Counted from the stretch's first letter, positions 11,409 through 22,113 are shown. The stretch is 64,000 nucleotides of DNA from Ichthyophis bannanicus (GCA_033557465.1 CM066047.1:1302001-1366000); one strand, 5' to 3'. Notes: generated by a model not told the origin, from the letters alone. Numbers and translations: made by a program.

Positions 11409-11684
11409 TCATATTGTGGAGTTTCTTAGTTTCCCCTCTCTTAGAAACTGCTGAAACTGGTCCCACAGCAAGTCAGCCCTCGTAGGTATTTTTGCATTGG
11501 AGATAGAATTCCTCTCATTAGAGTGTATCCCTTGCAAAATCCCTAATTTAGAGGATTCAAAAGCTTCTCTGTTATCTGCACTGGGGATTCCAACACTGGC
11601 TAAGCTTTCAATCCACTGGTTAACGGTGGGAGGTGAAGGTTTCAGTTTCTGCCCTTTTAAACCAGCCCTTAGCCCTCTTGCCAC
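11409..11684 (-). CDS. Hypothetical ORF inside LTR-like block
   Basis: A 91-codon ORF downstream of the Gln/Arg-rich one, with normal-complexity composition (QWIESLASVGIPSADN, LLWDQFQQFLREGKL). It could be the continuation of the same protein after a frame break. No family recognised. Confidence 0.25.
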   Translation of the reverse strand: MARGLRAGLKGQKLKPSPPTVNQWIESLASVGIPSADNREAFESSKLGILQGIHSNERNSISNAKIPTRADLLWDQFQQFLREGKLRNSTI

Positions 11685-11841
11685 ATTATCAGGAAAGAAA
11701 TTATCAGCTTTACCTTGAGGCTGTTTCTGTATGTCAGCACTGATACCCTTTCCACCTCTCCAGCTATCACCGTTGTCCCGGTTGCTGACCTGACGTGCAC
11801 TTCTCCTCCAGTTACTTGTACTTCTGCTTTTAAATGCTGGC

Positions 11842-12375
11842 TCAATATCTCTTTCTTCCTGGTCTGAAACAGGTAGACGGGCTTTGGCCTGAGACTGCCA
11901 CTGCCTCTCGGTGAGCTGCTGCTGCCTGAGTTTGAGCCTTCTCTTTGGCTCCTTCTCTCACCCAGACTTCCCTCTCTCTGTCTGGCTTCAGCCACTCTCC
12001 TCTAGCATTCTCTCCAGCAGGTCTCCCGCTGACTCTCACTCCCTGGAGTCTCCCTTCGTCTCTCCGTCTCTGTCCTTGAGCTTGACTCTGTGCTTGTCTC
12101 TTTCCTTGGTTCTCTCCTTGGCTTCTTCCTTGTCCCCTTCCTTGACCTCCTTGTCTGCTACACGTGGTTTTTAACCACTGCTTCCTGCTGGGCCTTCCCT
12201 GTGCTCCGCCCTCCTCTGACCAATCAGGAGGGTGGTTTGTCTCCACCCCTGAGCTAGGGCGTGTTCCACCCCTTGCAGGGGGCTGAGCTTTTCTCTGACG
12301 TAGGCTGTAATCCCCTTGCATCTGTGCACTGCCATTGACTTCCATGGGGCTTTCAGGATTTTCATCCATATCCAT
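11842..12375 (-). CDS. Hypothetical Gln/Arg/Gly-rich ORF inside LTR-like block
   Basis: A 177-codon ORF beginning MDMDENPESPMEVNG. The body is low complexity: repeated Gly-Gln, Arg and Lys with runs such as GRGQGRSQGENQGKRQ. It is a basic, presumably disordered protein, with no domain I recognise. A nucleic-acid-binding or gag-like role is possible but is inference only. The opposite strand is Leu/Ser-rich and looks like a shadow. Confidence 0.3.
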   Translation of the reverse strand: MDMDENPESPMEVNGSAQMQGDYSLRQRKAQPPARGGTRPSSGVETNHPPDWSEEGGAQGRPSRKQWLKTTCSRQGGQGRGQGRSQGENQGKRQAQSQAQGQRRRDEGRLQGVRVSGRPAGENARGEWLKPDREREVWVREGAKEKAQTQAAAAHREAVAVSGQSPSTCFRPGRKRY

Positions 12376-12402
12376 GCTTTCTACTATGCTTTCACCATCA
12401 CA

Positions 12403-13013
12403 GAATCGAGTTCCACCATGCCCTGGATTTCAGAAACCTCAGCTGCCACACCATTCAGTGGTAGTGGAATCAGCCATGCGTAGGATGAAAAGTGCAAAGA
12501 GGCATGCATCCAATCCTCCAGGTCATGAATGCAGGACTCTGGATGCTTTTGGACGCAGAACTTTTCAAGCTTCCATGCTTTCAGCTAGGATCAGTTCATA
12601 TATCCTATATATGGGATGTTCCTCAAAGAAGTCACAGGAGACTTGGAACTTATGAGCCCATTTCTCCCAGATGATAAGAGACAAGATTTTCTTATTCTAG
12701 TTAAGCATGCTCAGGATGTCTCCAAGTTTGTCAATCGTGCAACCTTTGACTGCTTCGAATGCATTAGCAGAACCTTTGCTATTGCCATTGGCGCACGACG
12801 GATTGCCTGGCTACAGGCATCGGAGACTTGGGTACAGGACAAGTTAGGCAACATTCCTTGCACGGGAGAGAATCTCTTCGGCAAGAACTGGCAGGAGAAG
12901 GCTAACGAGTTAGATGCTGACAATTCTACCTTAGATAGGTAGATTGTCAAAGTCTACAGCCACTCCTATACCCAGCAGAGTCAGACTCCAGGTCAAGTTG
13001 CCCAAAAGGGACA
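12403..13013 (+). pseudogene. DIRS-D gag-like ORF, 3' part
   Basis: Continues the gag after the LTR-like block: PHHSVVVESAMRRMKSAK near 12455-12500, RTLDAFGR-like words, IAIGARRIAWLQASE near 12790-12825, and WVQDKLGNIPCTGENLFGK near 12830-12885. A frame change lies near 12620 and a stop at 12940-12942. The basic C-terminal tail is degraded and then interrupted by CR1-b. Confidence 0.75.
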
Positions 13014-13563
13014 AACTAGAAAAGGTTCAGAGAAGAGCCACCTAAATGGTAAAGGGGATGGAAGGATACTCCTATGAAGAAAGGCTAAAAAGGTTAGGGC
13101 TCTTTAACCTGGAAAAGAGACGGCTGAGGGGAGATATGATAGAAGTCTATAAATTAATGAACGGAGTGGAACGGGTAAACGTAGATCGATTGTTTACCTT
13201 ATAAGAATATAGAAATACTAGGGGACATGCAATGAAGCTACAGGGTAAACAATTTAAGACTAATAAAAGAAAATATTTTTTCACTCAACGTGTAATCAAA
13301 CTCTGGAATTTGTTACTGGAGGATGTAGTAAAGGCTGTTAGTGTAGCTGGGTTTAAAAAAGGTTTGGACAAATTCCTGGAGGAAAGGTCCATAAACCATT
13401 ATTAAGAAGGATATCAATGCTTGAACCAATACAAGCATTGTGGAACCTGTGTCCCTTGGGGAAACTGCTAGGTACATATGACCTAGATTGGCCACTGTTG
13501 GAAACAGAATACTGGGCTTGATGGACCTTGGTCTGACCCAGTTTGGCATATCTTATGTTCTTA
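13014..13563 (+). mobile_element. CR1-b LINE, 5'-truncated 3' fragment
   Basis: Begins within the last part of ORF2 (EKVQRRAT equivalent) and runs through [11 protein letters not shown] and the 3' UTR to the TCTTATGTTCTTA tail. Nearly identical to 24735-25288 in CR1-c. 5' truncation is normal for LINEs. It abuts the L2-a block with no gag sequence between them. Confidence 0.82.
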
Positions 13564-13587
13564 ACTAGACAGCAAAAGAAACCAAAA

Positions 13588-13990
13588 GATCGATCCTCCT
13601 GCACCGGGAGGAGCTGCGGCCATCTGATCCCTGCCCAATCGGGGCAGCCACGTGCAGCAGAGATTTAAATTTCAGCGCGCCGGCAGGCGCTCCACACAAG
13701 GACTCCCCCGGCACCATCATCAGCTCTCCTCTCCGGAGGATCGAGCCTCCTGCACCGGGAGGAGCTGCGGCCATCTGATCCCTGTCCAATCGGGGCAACC
13801 ACGTGCAGCAGAGATTTAAATTTCAGCGCGCCGGCAGGCACTCCACACAAGGACTCCCCCGGCACCATCATCAGCTCTCCTCTCCGGAGGATCAAGCCTC
13901 CTGCACCGGGAGGAGCTGCAGCCATCTGATCCCTGCCCAATCGGGGCAGCCACGTGCAGCAGAGATTTAAATTTCAGCGCGCCGGCAGGC
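13588..13990 (+). repeat. 151-bp tandem repeat, about 2.7 copies
   Basis: The phrase CCTCCTGCACCGGGAGGAGC starts at 13595, 13746 and 13897, an exact 151-bp period. Units are GC-rich and nearly identical. They lie upstream of the L2-a coding region, like the promoter monomers known in some LINE 5' UTRs. That role is inference. Confidence 0.8.
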
Positions 13991-14547
13991 CTGTGCCTGA
14001 GGGCCTCGCCAGAGGGCCCTTTGGCATGGCCCTTAGGTGGGGCACTAGACAACAGGCTTCCATCCGTCAGCCACGTAAGCACAAATATCATGTATCGTAC
14101 ATTGATTATCTCACATCAAGCAAGTCCTTTATAACGTTGCTATCCTTGACCAAATACTTTGTATTTATTCACTTATTAGTTCTAACTCAATAAGCAAAAT
14201 TTCTTATAACTCGTGTTAATGCTTGGCTAAACAACATCTAACATGTTACTGATTGTGTCTCTCTCAGTAGACAAAACTCATGTAGCGTTCTGCTATTGCT
14301 TAGTTGGACAATAAGTACCTTTCCGCAGAAGTGTGTATCTCTTTAAGTAGGTCTCTGGTAACATCTATACCTACTTGGCTAAACATTTGATATCTGGCAA
14401 CATCTGTACCTTACTATACATCTGTACCTAATTGGCTATACATTTGATAACTCCTCTCAAGTTATTTTAAATCAACTCAACAGTATCACACTATAAGTCC
14501 CTCCCATCCCAAGGCAGTATTTTACTCCTCAATTACATAGGAAGAGA

Positions 14548-15006
14548 ATGGGGCTCCCCATCAAGTTAACATTAGGCCTAGACCTCTTTCTCATAGGTTT
14601 ACTACCCAATATCCTGGCACTAACCTCATCACACAAGTATATACCTATCTTGCATAACAACTGGAAAAAATGGTCAAGCGCAAATCATCATGACCCAAAT
14701 TGGTCCCACCGATCTCATCTCCACTATCTATTACATATACCTCTTCAACCCACTACAAATCTAAGGCAGGAAAATCACCATCATCCTCGAAGCCTAAAGT
14801 GTGCCCTCATTAACGCCCGTTCACTTCGTAAAAAATGGCCAGTGGTCACAGACTTAATAACATCACACAACCTAGACATCCTCGTGGTCACCGAAACGTG
14901 GTTGTCCCCTGAAGATAATGTAATCCTCAACCAACTGCTCCCTGACAACTTTGTAGTGTTCACTAGCAACAGACAAAACAGACCCATTTCCAGTATTACC
15001 TACGCT
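14548..15006 (+). pseudogene. L2-a endonuclease fragment
   Basis: Open for 157 codons. Contains LKCALINARSLRKKW (first APE-like motif, Asn-Ala-Arg-Ser) near 14788-14835 and ILVVTETWLSPED (catalytic Glu motif) near 14878-14920. The rest of the endonuclease is missing. The reading passes directly into RT sequence in another frame at about 15000. Confidence 0.68.
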
Positions 15007-16348
15007 TGCAAAAATAATTGAAAAAGTGGTTTACAGACAGCTACAAGATCACATTGACTCTGTAGCTCCGTTGGATTCATGCCAACATGGATTCAGGGAA
15101 TCACATGGGGTCGAGACGCTCCTGACCACCCTCCTCAATAACCTAAACACCGGCATTGACAACATCAGGAATGGATTTGTACTCATCTTTTTAGACATCG
15201 CGGCTGCTTTCGATTCAGTATGTCATGAGCTTCTTATCATCCGTCTACAAGAAAAGGGCCTCTGTGGAACAGCACTCGAATGGTGTAACTCATACCTATC
15301 AGGTAGATGGCAGCACGTTCGATCCGATGGTGCAATATCAGATCCGTTTCATCAGGGACAAGGGGTCCCACAAGGAATCCTCTCTATCATCACTACTATT
15401 TAACATATACGTGCAACCTATATGTAACATCATCAGATCCTTCAATGTCAACTGTATGATATACGCCGATGACATGTTATTATACATGCCGATCTGCTTA
15501 GACAAGATGGACCTCACTCCCTTAACCAACTGCTTTAACGCCATATCAAACTGGCTACTGTCACAAAATCTCAGAATCCAACACAAAAAAACGGAGGTTC
15601 TCTTTATATCAAGGAACTCGAATTTCACACCACCTACATGCCTGGAAGTTCAAGATGCCACACTGCAAGTAAAACCACATATCAGATACCTAGGAGTGAC
15701 CCTTGATCAAAACCTTGACATGAAAACTCACATATCCAACATAGTCAGATCAATTTACTTCAAGATCCGCTCCCTCAGACATCTTCGCCAACTGATTGAT
15801 CCAGATGATTTCCGTACTGTGTACCAGGCTTTAATCATTCCACATTTCGACTACTCAAACTCCATTCTACAAGGGCTCCCTCAATCAAGCCTGAATCCTC
15901 TTCAACTTGCCTTAATAGTGCAGCGAGAGTGCCCTTCGGAGCATCCAGAAGGGACCATATAATGCCCCTTCTAAAACAGCTACACTGGCTCCCTATTCAA
16001 GCGAGAGTCACTTTCAAGACACTTCTTTAAAGCGTACAAAGGTCTCGCCTCCACCTCGTTATCGGAGATGATACAACCAATCATAACCAACAGACTAAGA
16101 AGAACCACGGAACTAAATATGCTTACCGTACCAAAGGAAGTCATAAAATACAACTCCACAACATCGAGCAGAGCCTTCAGCCTATGTGCCCCAAAACTTT
16201 GGAACACCCTTCCATCACACGTTAGGGCCATCCCTGATCTCAGCCACTTCAGGAAGGCCCTGAAACATCACCTTTTCCTCAAATATTTCCCAGGGAACAA
16301 AGAAGCACAATCACATTTGAACACCAATAACCACATGCCAAACACGTA
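15002..16348 (+). pseudogene. L2-a reverse transcriptase and C-terminal domain
   Basis: RT of an L2-type LINE in three frames: LAKIIEKVVYRQLQDH, QHGFRESHG, FLDIAAAFDSV (motif A) near 15188-15222, GVPQGI near 15360, then after a frame shift IYADDMLLY (catalytic, YADD at 15462-15473), and YLGVTLDQNLD. The C-terminal AFSLCAPKLWNTLPSHVR near 16170-16225 is a hallmark of this clade. Inactive because of the frameshifts. Confidence 0.75.
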
Positions 16349-16590
16349 AACCTTCTGTCTCATCAGCACATCAAACTACTTCAACAGATCTACATGACAA
16401 TTTTCATACCCTGACACTTTGATGTAAATAGTTGTCTTGTATATAGTTACTCCTGTTATCCAAGTTGATTTTCCTGTTAACTGTAATAACCAGATATTTG
16501 TATCTTGGTTGAGGTTCTTTGTTCCATGTAAACCGCGCTGATAACGAATAGTGCGGTATATAAAAAATGTTAATAAATAAATAAATAAAA

Positions 16591-18487
16591 GGCCTGAGAG
16601 CCCAACCAGCTCTCCAGGTTCAGCCCCCTCAAGGGCTTTGACTCCTTCCTAGAGAGCTTTGCTTTCCTGCCTCTGAGGGGTCCTCAACCCCCCAATATTC
16701 CGGGCAGGTTATGCCACTTTGTCAACAGATGGCATCAGATAACAGCAGAAGATTGGACTTTGTCCATTGTAGGAGAGGGGTACAAACTTCATTTTCACAG
16801 CTTACCCCCTCCTACAATTCTAAAGTAATTCAATTCACAAACCTCTGCAGACAATCTGCTAGATCACGAGGTCTCCAATAGAGGAAGTACCCATTCTTCA
16901 ACAGGGTGCAGGGTTCTACTCCCCCTATTTTCTTATTCCAAAGAAAACAGGAGGACACAGACCCATTCTAGACCTCAGAGAATTGAACAAATATCTGTTT
17001 CGAGAGAAATTCAAAATGATTTCTCTAGGAACTCTTTTGCCATACCTTCAAAGCCAGGACTGGCTTTGCTCTCTAGACTTAAAGGATGCATACACTCACA
17101 TTCTCATCCATCCAGATCACAGGAAATTTTTACGTTTCCTTTTCAGGGGAAGACATTTCCAGTACAAGGTTCTTCCTTTTGGTCTGGCTTCAGCACCAAG
17201 GGTATTCACAAAATGCATGGCAGTAGTAGCTGCATTTCTACGAACCCTGGGGATTTTCGTCTTCCCTTACTTAGACGACTGGCTCATTCGAGCCTCCACA
17301 GTGGCAGAGGCCAGCACTGCACTGTCCCGTACAATGCGAATCCTCCAATACTTGGGATTGGTAATAAACTTCCCAAAATCTCAACTAGTTCCTTCCCAAT
17401 GCCTAGAATTCATAGGAGCCTGTCCGGATACCAGACAGGCAAGGGCTTTCCTTCTACAAGCTCGGTGTCTTCGCATAATGCAGCTAGCTTCCCAAGCAGC
17501 AGGCAAATCCTCCCTCACTGCTCAGGAGCTACTGCAGTTACTGAGACACATAGCATCCACAGTTCATGTAGTCCCATAAGCTCGCCTCCACATGCGAGCA
17601 GCTCAGTGGACCCTCTCCACACAGTGGACACAGGCCACGGGTCATTTGTCGGACAAAATAATCTCTCAACGACTAATTTTGTCCCCTCCAATGGTGGCAA
17701 TCACTAGAAAATCTGACAGTGGGGTCTCCTTTCCATCAACCCCTCTTTCAGGCCACCCTAACAACAGATGCATCACAGGTGGGTTGGGGAGCACACCTGA
17801 ATCATCTCTCTATCCAGGGCACCTGGACTCCACAGGAGGTTAGTTTACACATAAACCACTTGGAATTAAGAGCAATTTATTTAGCTCTTTGAGTGTTCCA
17901 CGCCCAGCTCAGCTACAAGACAGTCCTAGTCCAGATGGACAATCAGGTAGCCATGTTCTATGTGAACAAGCAGGGTGGAACAAACTCTGTCGTTATGCAA
18001 CGAAGCTTTACGACTATGGGCCCTCGCCAGAGAGTATCAAATTCACCTTTAAGTGGTATATCTTCCAGGCATTCAAAACCTTTGGGCAGACAAACTCAGT
18101 CGAGTACTACTACCTCACGAGTGGTCACTCCACCTAGACCAGGTGGCAAAGATATTTCATCTCTGGGGCACTCCAGACATAGACCTCTTTGCAAGTCCAC
18201 TGAATGCCAAATTTCCCCGGTTCTGTTCCAGGATTCCGGCGCACAACTGTCAGGAAAGGGGATGCCTTCCTCCTTCACTGGGGTCAGGACTTCCTTTAGG
18301 CCTTCCCACCCATTCCCCTCATCCCCAAAACTCTCTTCAAGCTTCAGAGAGACAGGGGTCGCATGATTTTCGTAGCACCACGATGGCCACGCCAAACGTG
18401 GTATTCCCTGCTTCTGCATCTCTCTGAAGCAGCACCTCTGCAGTTAGGGCATGCTCCATATCTCCTTTCCCAGGAGAACGGGACGCT
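16591..18487 (+). pseudogene. DIRS-D reverse transcriptase/RNase H
   Basis: Pol resumes after the L2-a insertion. RT: RPILDLRELNKYL near 16965-16990, LDLKDAYTH at 17073-17099, FGLASAPRVFTKCM, YLDDW at 17268-17282, then EFIGA. The frame is open 16983-17579, ending at a TAA where relatives read a Tyr codon. RNase H follows in several frames: the TTDAS...GWGAH block near 17760-17795, MDNQVAMFYVNKQGG near 17935-17980, then VYLPGIQNLWADKLSR and DIDLFASPLNAK. At least five breaks. RT motifs are intact, RNase H is scrambled. Confidence 0.8.
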
Positions 18488-19730
18488 ATGGCACCTGAAT
18501 CCCCAGTCCCTGCACCTCACGGCCTGTTTGCTGAAGGCTTAGATCTCCAGGATTTCAATCTGTCCCAGCAGGTAAAAGATATCCTTCAGGCTTCTAGGAA
18601 ACTTTCCACAAGAAGATCTTATGCCTTCAAGTGGAAACGTTTTACTATATGGTGCTCCAAGAGGGGATTAAACCCCCTAGTCATACCCTTAGAATTGATA
18701 CTAGAGTATCTCCTTCACTTATCGAATTCTGGGTTAAAGACCAATTCGGTAAGAGTCCATCTTAGTGCAATTGCAGCTTCTTAAAAGCCTCTAAATGGAC
18801 AACCAATTTCCTTCCACTCCTATCAAGATTTATGAGAGGCCTTTTATTAACTAAACCTCCCATCAAGCCACCACCCCGCGGCATGGGATCTACATCTAGT
18901 TCTCTGGCAGCTCATGAAGCCGCCTTTTGAACCTTTGGCCACTACAGCCCTTAAGTTTTTGACTTGGAAGGTCATCTTCCTAATTGAAATCACCTCTGCC
19001 CGTCGCATTAGTGAATTGCAAGCTTTAGTGGCTGATCCTCCTTATACTAGGTTTCATCATGATAAGGTCGTTCTTCGAACTCACCCACACTTTATGCCAA
19101 AGGTGGTTTCGCCTTTTCATTTAAACCAATCAATTTATCTTCCGGTATTTTTTCTGAGGCCTCACGCCTGTAATGCAGAAAGAAACCTTCATACTTTGGA
19201 TTGTAAAAGGGCCTTAGCCCTTTTACAAGGAGTGGTCTAGTGGTTAGGACAAGGTACTTCCATTGCCCATGTTCCCTGTAAGTATTAGCGTATGTGTCTC
19301 ATATCCCCTTGTGTTAAATGTATCCCCCAATTGACCGCTTTGACCCAGTGAAAAGCGGGATATAAATATAAATAAATAAATACAAAGAACACAGCAACAT
19401 AGATAGTCCTCACAACCTTTTGTAGCTTTTGACCCTAGTCATTTGGGACTTCCAGTCTCCAAAAGAACTTTATCTAAATGCATTGCCCAATGCCTATCCT
19501 TTGCTTATGAGAGTAAGGGTCTTCCTCTTCAGGACCATGTCACAGTTCATAATGTGAGAGCCATGGCAGCTTCTATGGCTCATCTCCACTCTGTGTCTAT
19601 CGATGACATTTGTCGAGCAGCCACCTGGGCTTCGGTACACACCTTCACAGCCCACTACTGCCTAGATAAAGCCTCCCGTCGGTATGCCTTCTTTGGCCAA
19701 GCTGTTCTTCAAAATCTCTTTAAAACTTAA
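18488..19730 (+). pseudogene. DIRS-D tyrosine recombinase, split by a SINE
   Basis: ATG at 18488. Core-binding domain STRRSYAFKWKRFTIWC and ILEYLLHLSNSGLKTNSVR is open to a stop at 18782. The catalytic domain resumes at 18914: TSARRISELQAL (first Arg), VVLRTHPHFMPKVVSPF, then a SINE at 19229-19380. After that come HNVRAMAASMAHL (His, Arg), CRAATWASVHTF (Trp) and AHYCL (Tyr). Every catalytic residue is present in the DNA but the gene is broken by two frame changes and the SINE. Confidence 0.82.
19229..19380 (+). mobile_element. Short tRNA-derived SINE, internally deleted
   Basis: Head GGAGTGGTCTAGTGGTTAGG is a tRNA-like A box. The tail AAAGCGGGATATAAATATAA with (AATA)n resembles L2 3' ends. 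Flanked by a 5-bp duplication TACAA at 19224-19228 and 19381-19385. Compared with the SINE at 43156 it lacks the B box and most of the core. Inserted in the DIRS-D recombinase. Confidence 0.7.
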
Positions 19731-19844
19731 ACCAACTCCTACCCACCAACCCTGGTGGGATGCCAGAGATCCATGGGAGGAAGGATTCTCACCTTCGACG
19801 GTGGCACCTTCCTGGGGCTATCTCCCTGGAATCTTCAGCTAGGG

Positions 19845-19945
19845 AGTCCCCATATGTGAGGACTACATTCCTGCTTGTTCCTGGAGATAGTGTAGTTACC
19901 TGTAACAGGTGATCTCCGGGAACAGCAGGAATTTAGTCCTCACAA
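19845..19945 (+). repeat. DIRS-D internal complementary region
   Basis: 19848-19889 complements the left end and 19890-19943 complements the right end, giving the complement of the D circle junction. Confidence 0.85.
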
Positions 19946-20020
19946 CCCACCCACGTCCCCTAGGAGTTGTCTCTCTCTCTCCTGTCTCCCTCTATCCTTT
20001 CACTCAGCTACAAACTTAAC

Positions 20021-20206
20021 TGAAGAGGGACAGTTGGAAAGGCGGGAAGGTAGTGCGCATGTGCTGAGGGACGCTCCCTAAAGCGTTCCTATTGGACGCT
20101 GGGGAGCTTTCCCGCTCAGGCTCTGTCGGTACCGACGATACCCATATGTGAGGACTAAGTTCCTGCTGTTTCCGGAGATCAGCTGTTACAGGTGAGTAAC
20201 TACGCT
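20021..20206 (+). repeat. DIRS-D right terminal inverted repeat
   Basis: Pairs with 9324-9484. Contains the palindrome GTCGGTACCGAC and ends ACAGGTGAGTAACTACGCT. Confidence 0.87.
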
Positions 20207-20331
20207 TTATGGACCTTTCCTCCATGAACTTGTCCAAACCCTTTTTTAAACCTAGCTACACTTACAGCTTTTACTGCATCCTCCGGTAACGAATTCCAGA
20301 GTTGGATTTACACGTTGAGTGAAAAGATATT
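20207..20331 (-). mobile_element. CR1-a LINE, piece 2
   Basis: Minus-strand CR1 sequence between DIRS-D and DIRS-E. Its complement matches 24990-25110 of CR1-c (the end of ORF2 and the start of the 3' UTR, including GGTTTGGACAAGTTC). It joins colinearly to piece 1 (9323) and piece 3 (29146). Confidence 0.82.
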
Positions 20332-20491
20332 ATCTACAGGAACAAGCAGGAATGAGTCTTCACATATGGGTACGTCGGTACCGACGGAGCCTGCGCGGGA
20401 ACGCTCCCCAGCGTCCAATCAGAAAGCTTTTGGGAGCATCCCACAGCGCCTGCGTGCTGCCTTCCCGCCTTTCCCAACTGTCTCTCCTCAG
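20332..20491 (+). repeat. DIRS-E left terminal inverted repeat
   Basis: Starts ATCTACAGGAACAAGCAGG, contains GTCGGTACCGAC and pairs with 28960-29145. Confidence 0.87.
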
Positions 20492-20713
20492 TTGTTCTTT
20501 TTCCGCGGAGCCAGCAGGTCGTGTTCCTGTCACCGCATGAAGAATTTCCTTATTTTTTTCTTTATTCTTTTCTGTCGCGTCTGCTTTCTTCGCTGTATCG
20601 GTACCACCGGTCCTTGTTCTTTTCTTTAAAAAAAAAAAAAAACCACCACCTTTTTTTCCACTTCAGGTGCATTTCAGTTTTGGGCCTTAGGCCCAGAACC
20701 TTTTTCCTTTACT

Positions 20714-22113
20714 ATGGAAAAGCCTGCCTCAGGTTTTAAGAAGTGCACAAAATGTGGCGGTACTATCTCCGTCACCGACACCCATGACTGGTGTCTAAAA
20801 TGTTTAGGTCCTGACCATTCCATAACAGATTGTGTGTCCTGTTCCATGATATCCAAGAGGGGTCGTCAGAACCGAACTGCCAAGCTCAGTACCCTGTTTC
20901 CCTCTGATGCGGCTTCGGTGGCATCGACGTCTTCCAGGGCTGCTTCTTCCTCACATGGATCTCAGGTAACTAAACATAAATCCAGCCGGTCCTCGAAGGG
21001 TAGATCTCCTTCTAAGCATCGAGATGCCTCTGGCCTTGCCCTCGAGGATTCTGCACCGGCAAAATTACCCCGGTGGGAGGCTTCGGCCTCTAAAGCATCA
21101 TCATCGGGGTTCCAAGATGATCTCGATGGCATGGCCTCGACAGATCTCTTGGTGCCAAGCTCTGGGGTACCGGTGGCTTCCACCGGTACCGACTTCCAGG
21201 CATTGGCGGCGTCGATGGATCAGAGAATTCTGTCCATGGAACGCAGTCTGGCGGCTTTCCTTGTGGCATCGACGCTCGTGGTACCGCAACAGACTACTCC
21301 GCCGGTACCGGCACTAGCATTGCCATCGGTACCTATCCCGGTACCGGTGGCATTGACATCGGCATCGGTGTCCGCTATGCTGTTACTTTGTCCTCTAAAG
21401 CCCTCCGGTACCAATACCCCGGTACCGGTGATTCCCGATACCGATCCCGGTTGGTACGGGTATCGGGCATTGCAAGAGCATCCAGACAGACGATACTTCG
21501 ATTCCTCTGACGACTCTGAGGATTCTGAGGAGTCTGTCGATGCAGTGATGCTTCTTCCACAGGAGGAGTCCTCTCCTAAACGTAGGATGTCTCTTCCAGA
21601 GGACTTGTCTTTTCAAGACTTCATCAGGGAGGTGGCTCAGGGTCTCTCTATTACAGTGGCACCTGAATCAGAGCCCAGAGCCAAGGAGTTAGATATTTTA
21701 CAATATCCTAAAACTCCTAAGGAGGCAGCTACCTTACCTATTCATGAGATTCTGTATGATCTCATGTTAAGGATGTGGGAAGCACCTCTGACTACCTCTC
21801 CTCATTCTTGCAGATTGGACACCATGTATCGTGTCCCCCCTTGACCTGGTTTCCATAAAACTCAACTTCCTCACCACTCTATTGTGGTTGAGTCTGCAAT
21901 GAGAAAGATTAGAAGTGCCAAAAGACATGCCTCTAATCCTCCAGGACGTGAATGTAGAACCCTGGATGCTTTTGGAAGAAGTCTTCCAAGCTTCCATGCT
22001 TGCTGCGAGAATTAATTCCTATAGTCTTTACATGGGAAAGTTCTTAAAAGAAGTCACTGACCATTTGCAGACTTTAAGTCCTTTTATGTCTGAGGATAAA
22101 AGGCAGGAATTTT
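20714..22113 (+). pseudogene. DIRS-E gag-like ORF, 5' part
   Basis: ATG at 20714 opens a 376-codon frame: MEKPASGFKKCTKCGGT, then DWCLKCLGPDH (zinc-ribbon-like Cys pairs), a Ser/Lys-rich segment (SSRSSKGRSPSKH), a Pro/Val/Thr-rich region dense in GGTACCG, and the conserved LSFQDFIREVAQGLS near 21608-21655. A one-base loss near 21840 shifts the frame. The conserved PHHSIVVESAMRKIRSAK block follows in the new frame. The ORF is cut at 22113 by CR1-c and resumes at 25289. Before those lesions it is among the best gags here. Confidence 0.82.

Larger units (their letters stand above)
10797..12402 (-). mobile_element. Candidate solo LTR or LTR-like insertion, 1.6 kb
   Basis: Inserted in the DIRS-D gag. 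On the minus strand it begins TGTGATGG and ends GGTGTCGCA, so it has TG...CA ends with imperfect short inverted termini (TGTGA/TGCGA). The flanks GTAT and GAAT agree at 3 of 4 positions as a possible target duplication. An AAAATAAAAATC signal lies about 150 bp before its 3' end. No RT, integrase or envelope sequence is visible. It is either an unusually long solo LTR or a non-autonomous LTR element. The family is unknown to me. Confidence 0.45.
13564..16590 (+). mobile_element. L2-a LINE with internal deletion
   Basis: Non-LTR element of L2/CR1 group: a GC-rich tandem 5' region, about 550 bp of AT-rich sequence (13991-14547) in which I see no gene, an endonuclease fragment, RT, and a 3' end GCGGTATATAAAA followed by (AATA)n. 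It is inserted in the DIRS-D gag, whose reading resumes at 16591. The endonuclease-to-RT linker has been deleted. Confidence 0.7.
9324..20206 (+). mobile_element. DIRS-D, complete ends, many insertions inside
   Basis: Lineage-2 DIRS with matched TIRs. Both ends share the same element-specific changes, such as GGAACGC/GCGTTCC and the GCACATGCGC/GCGCATGTGC block. The 10.9 kb includes about 5.3 kb of later insertions: an LTR-like block, a CR1 fragment, an L2-type LINE and a SINE. It sits inside CR1-a. Confidence 0.88.

Noticed and set aside
11911..12174. Leu/Ser-rich ORF on the + strand
   Set aside because: Low-complexity reverse reading of the Gln/Arg-rich ORF, dominated by CTCTCT repeats.
13588..13990. 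Possible CRISPR array
   Set aside because: The units are contiguous 151-bp tandem copies without spacers, in a vertebrate-type genome.
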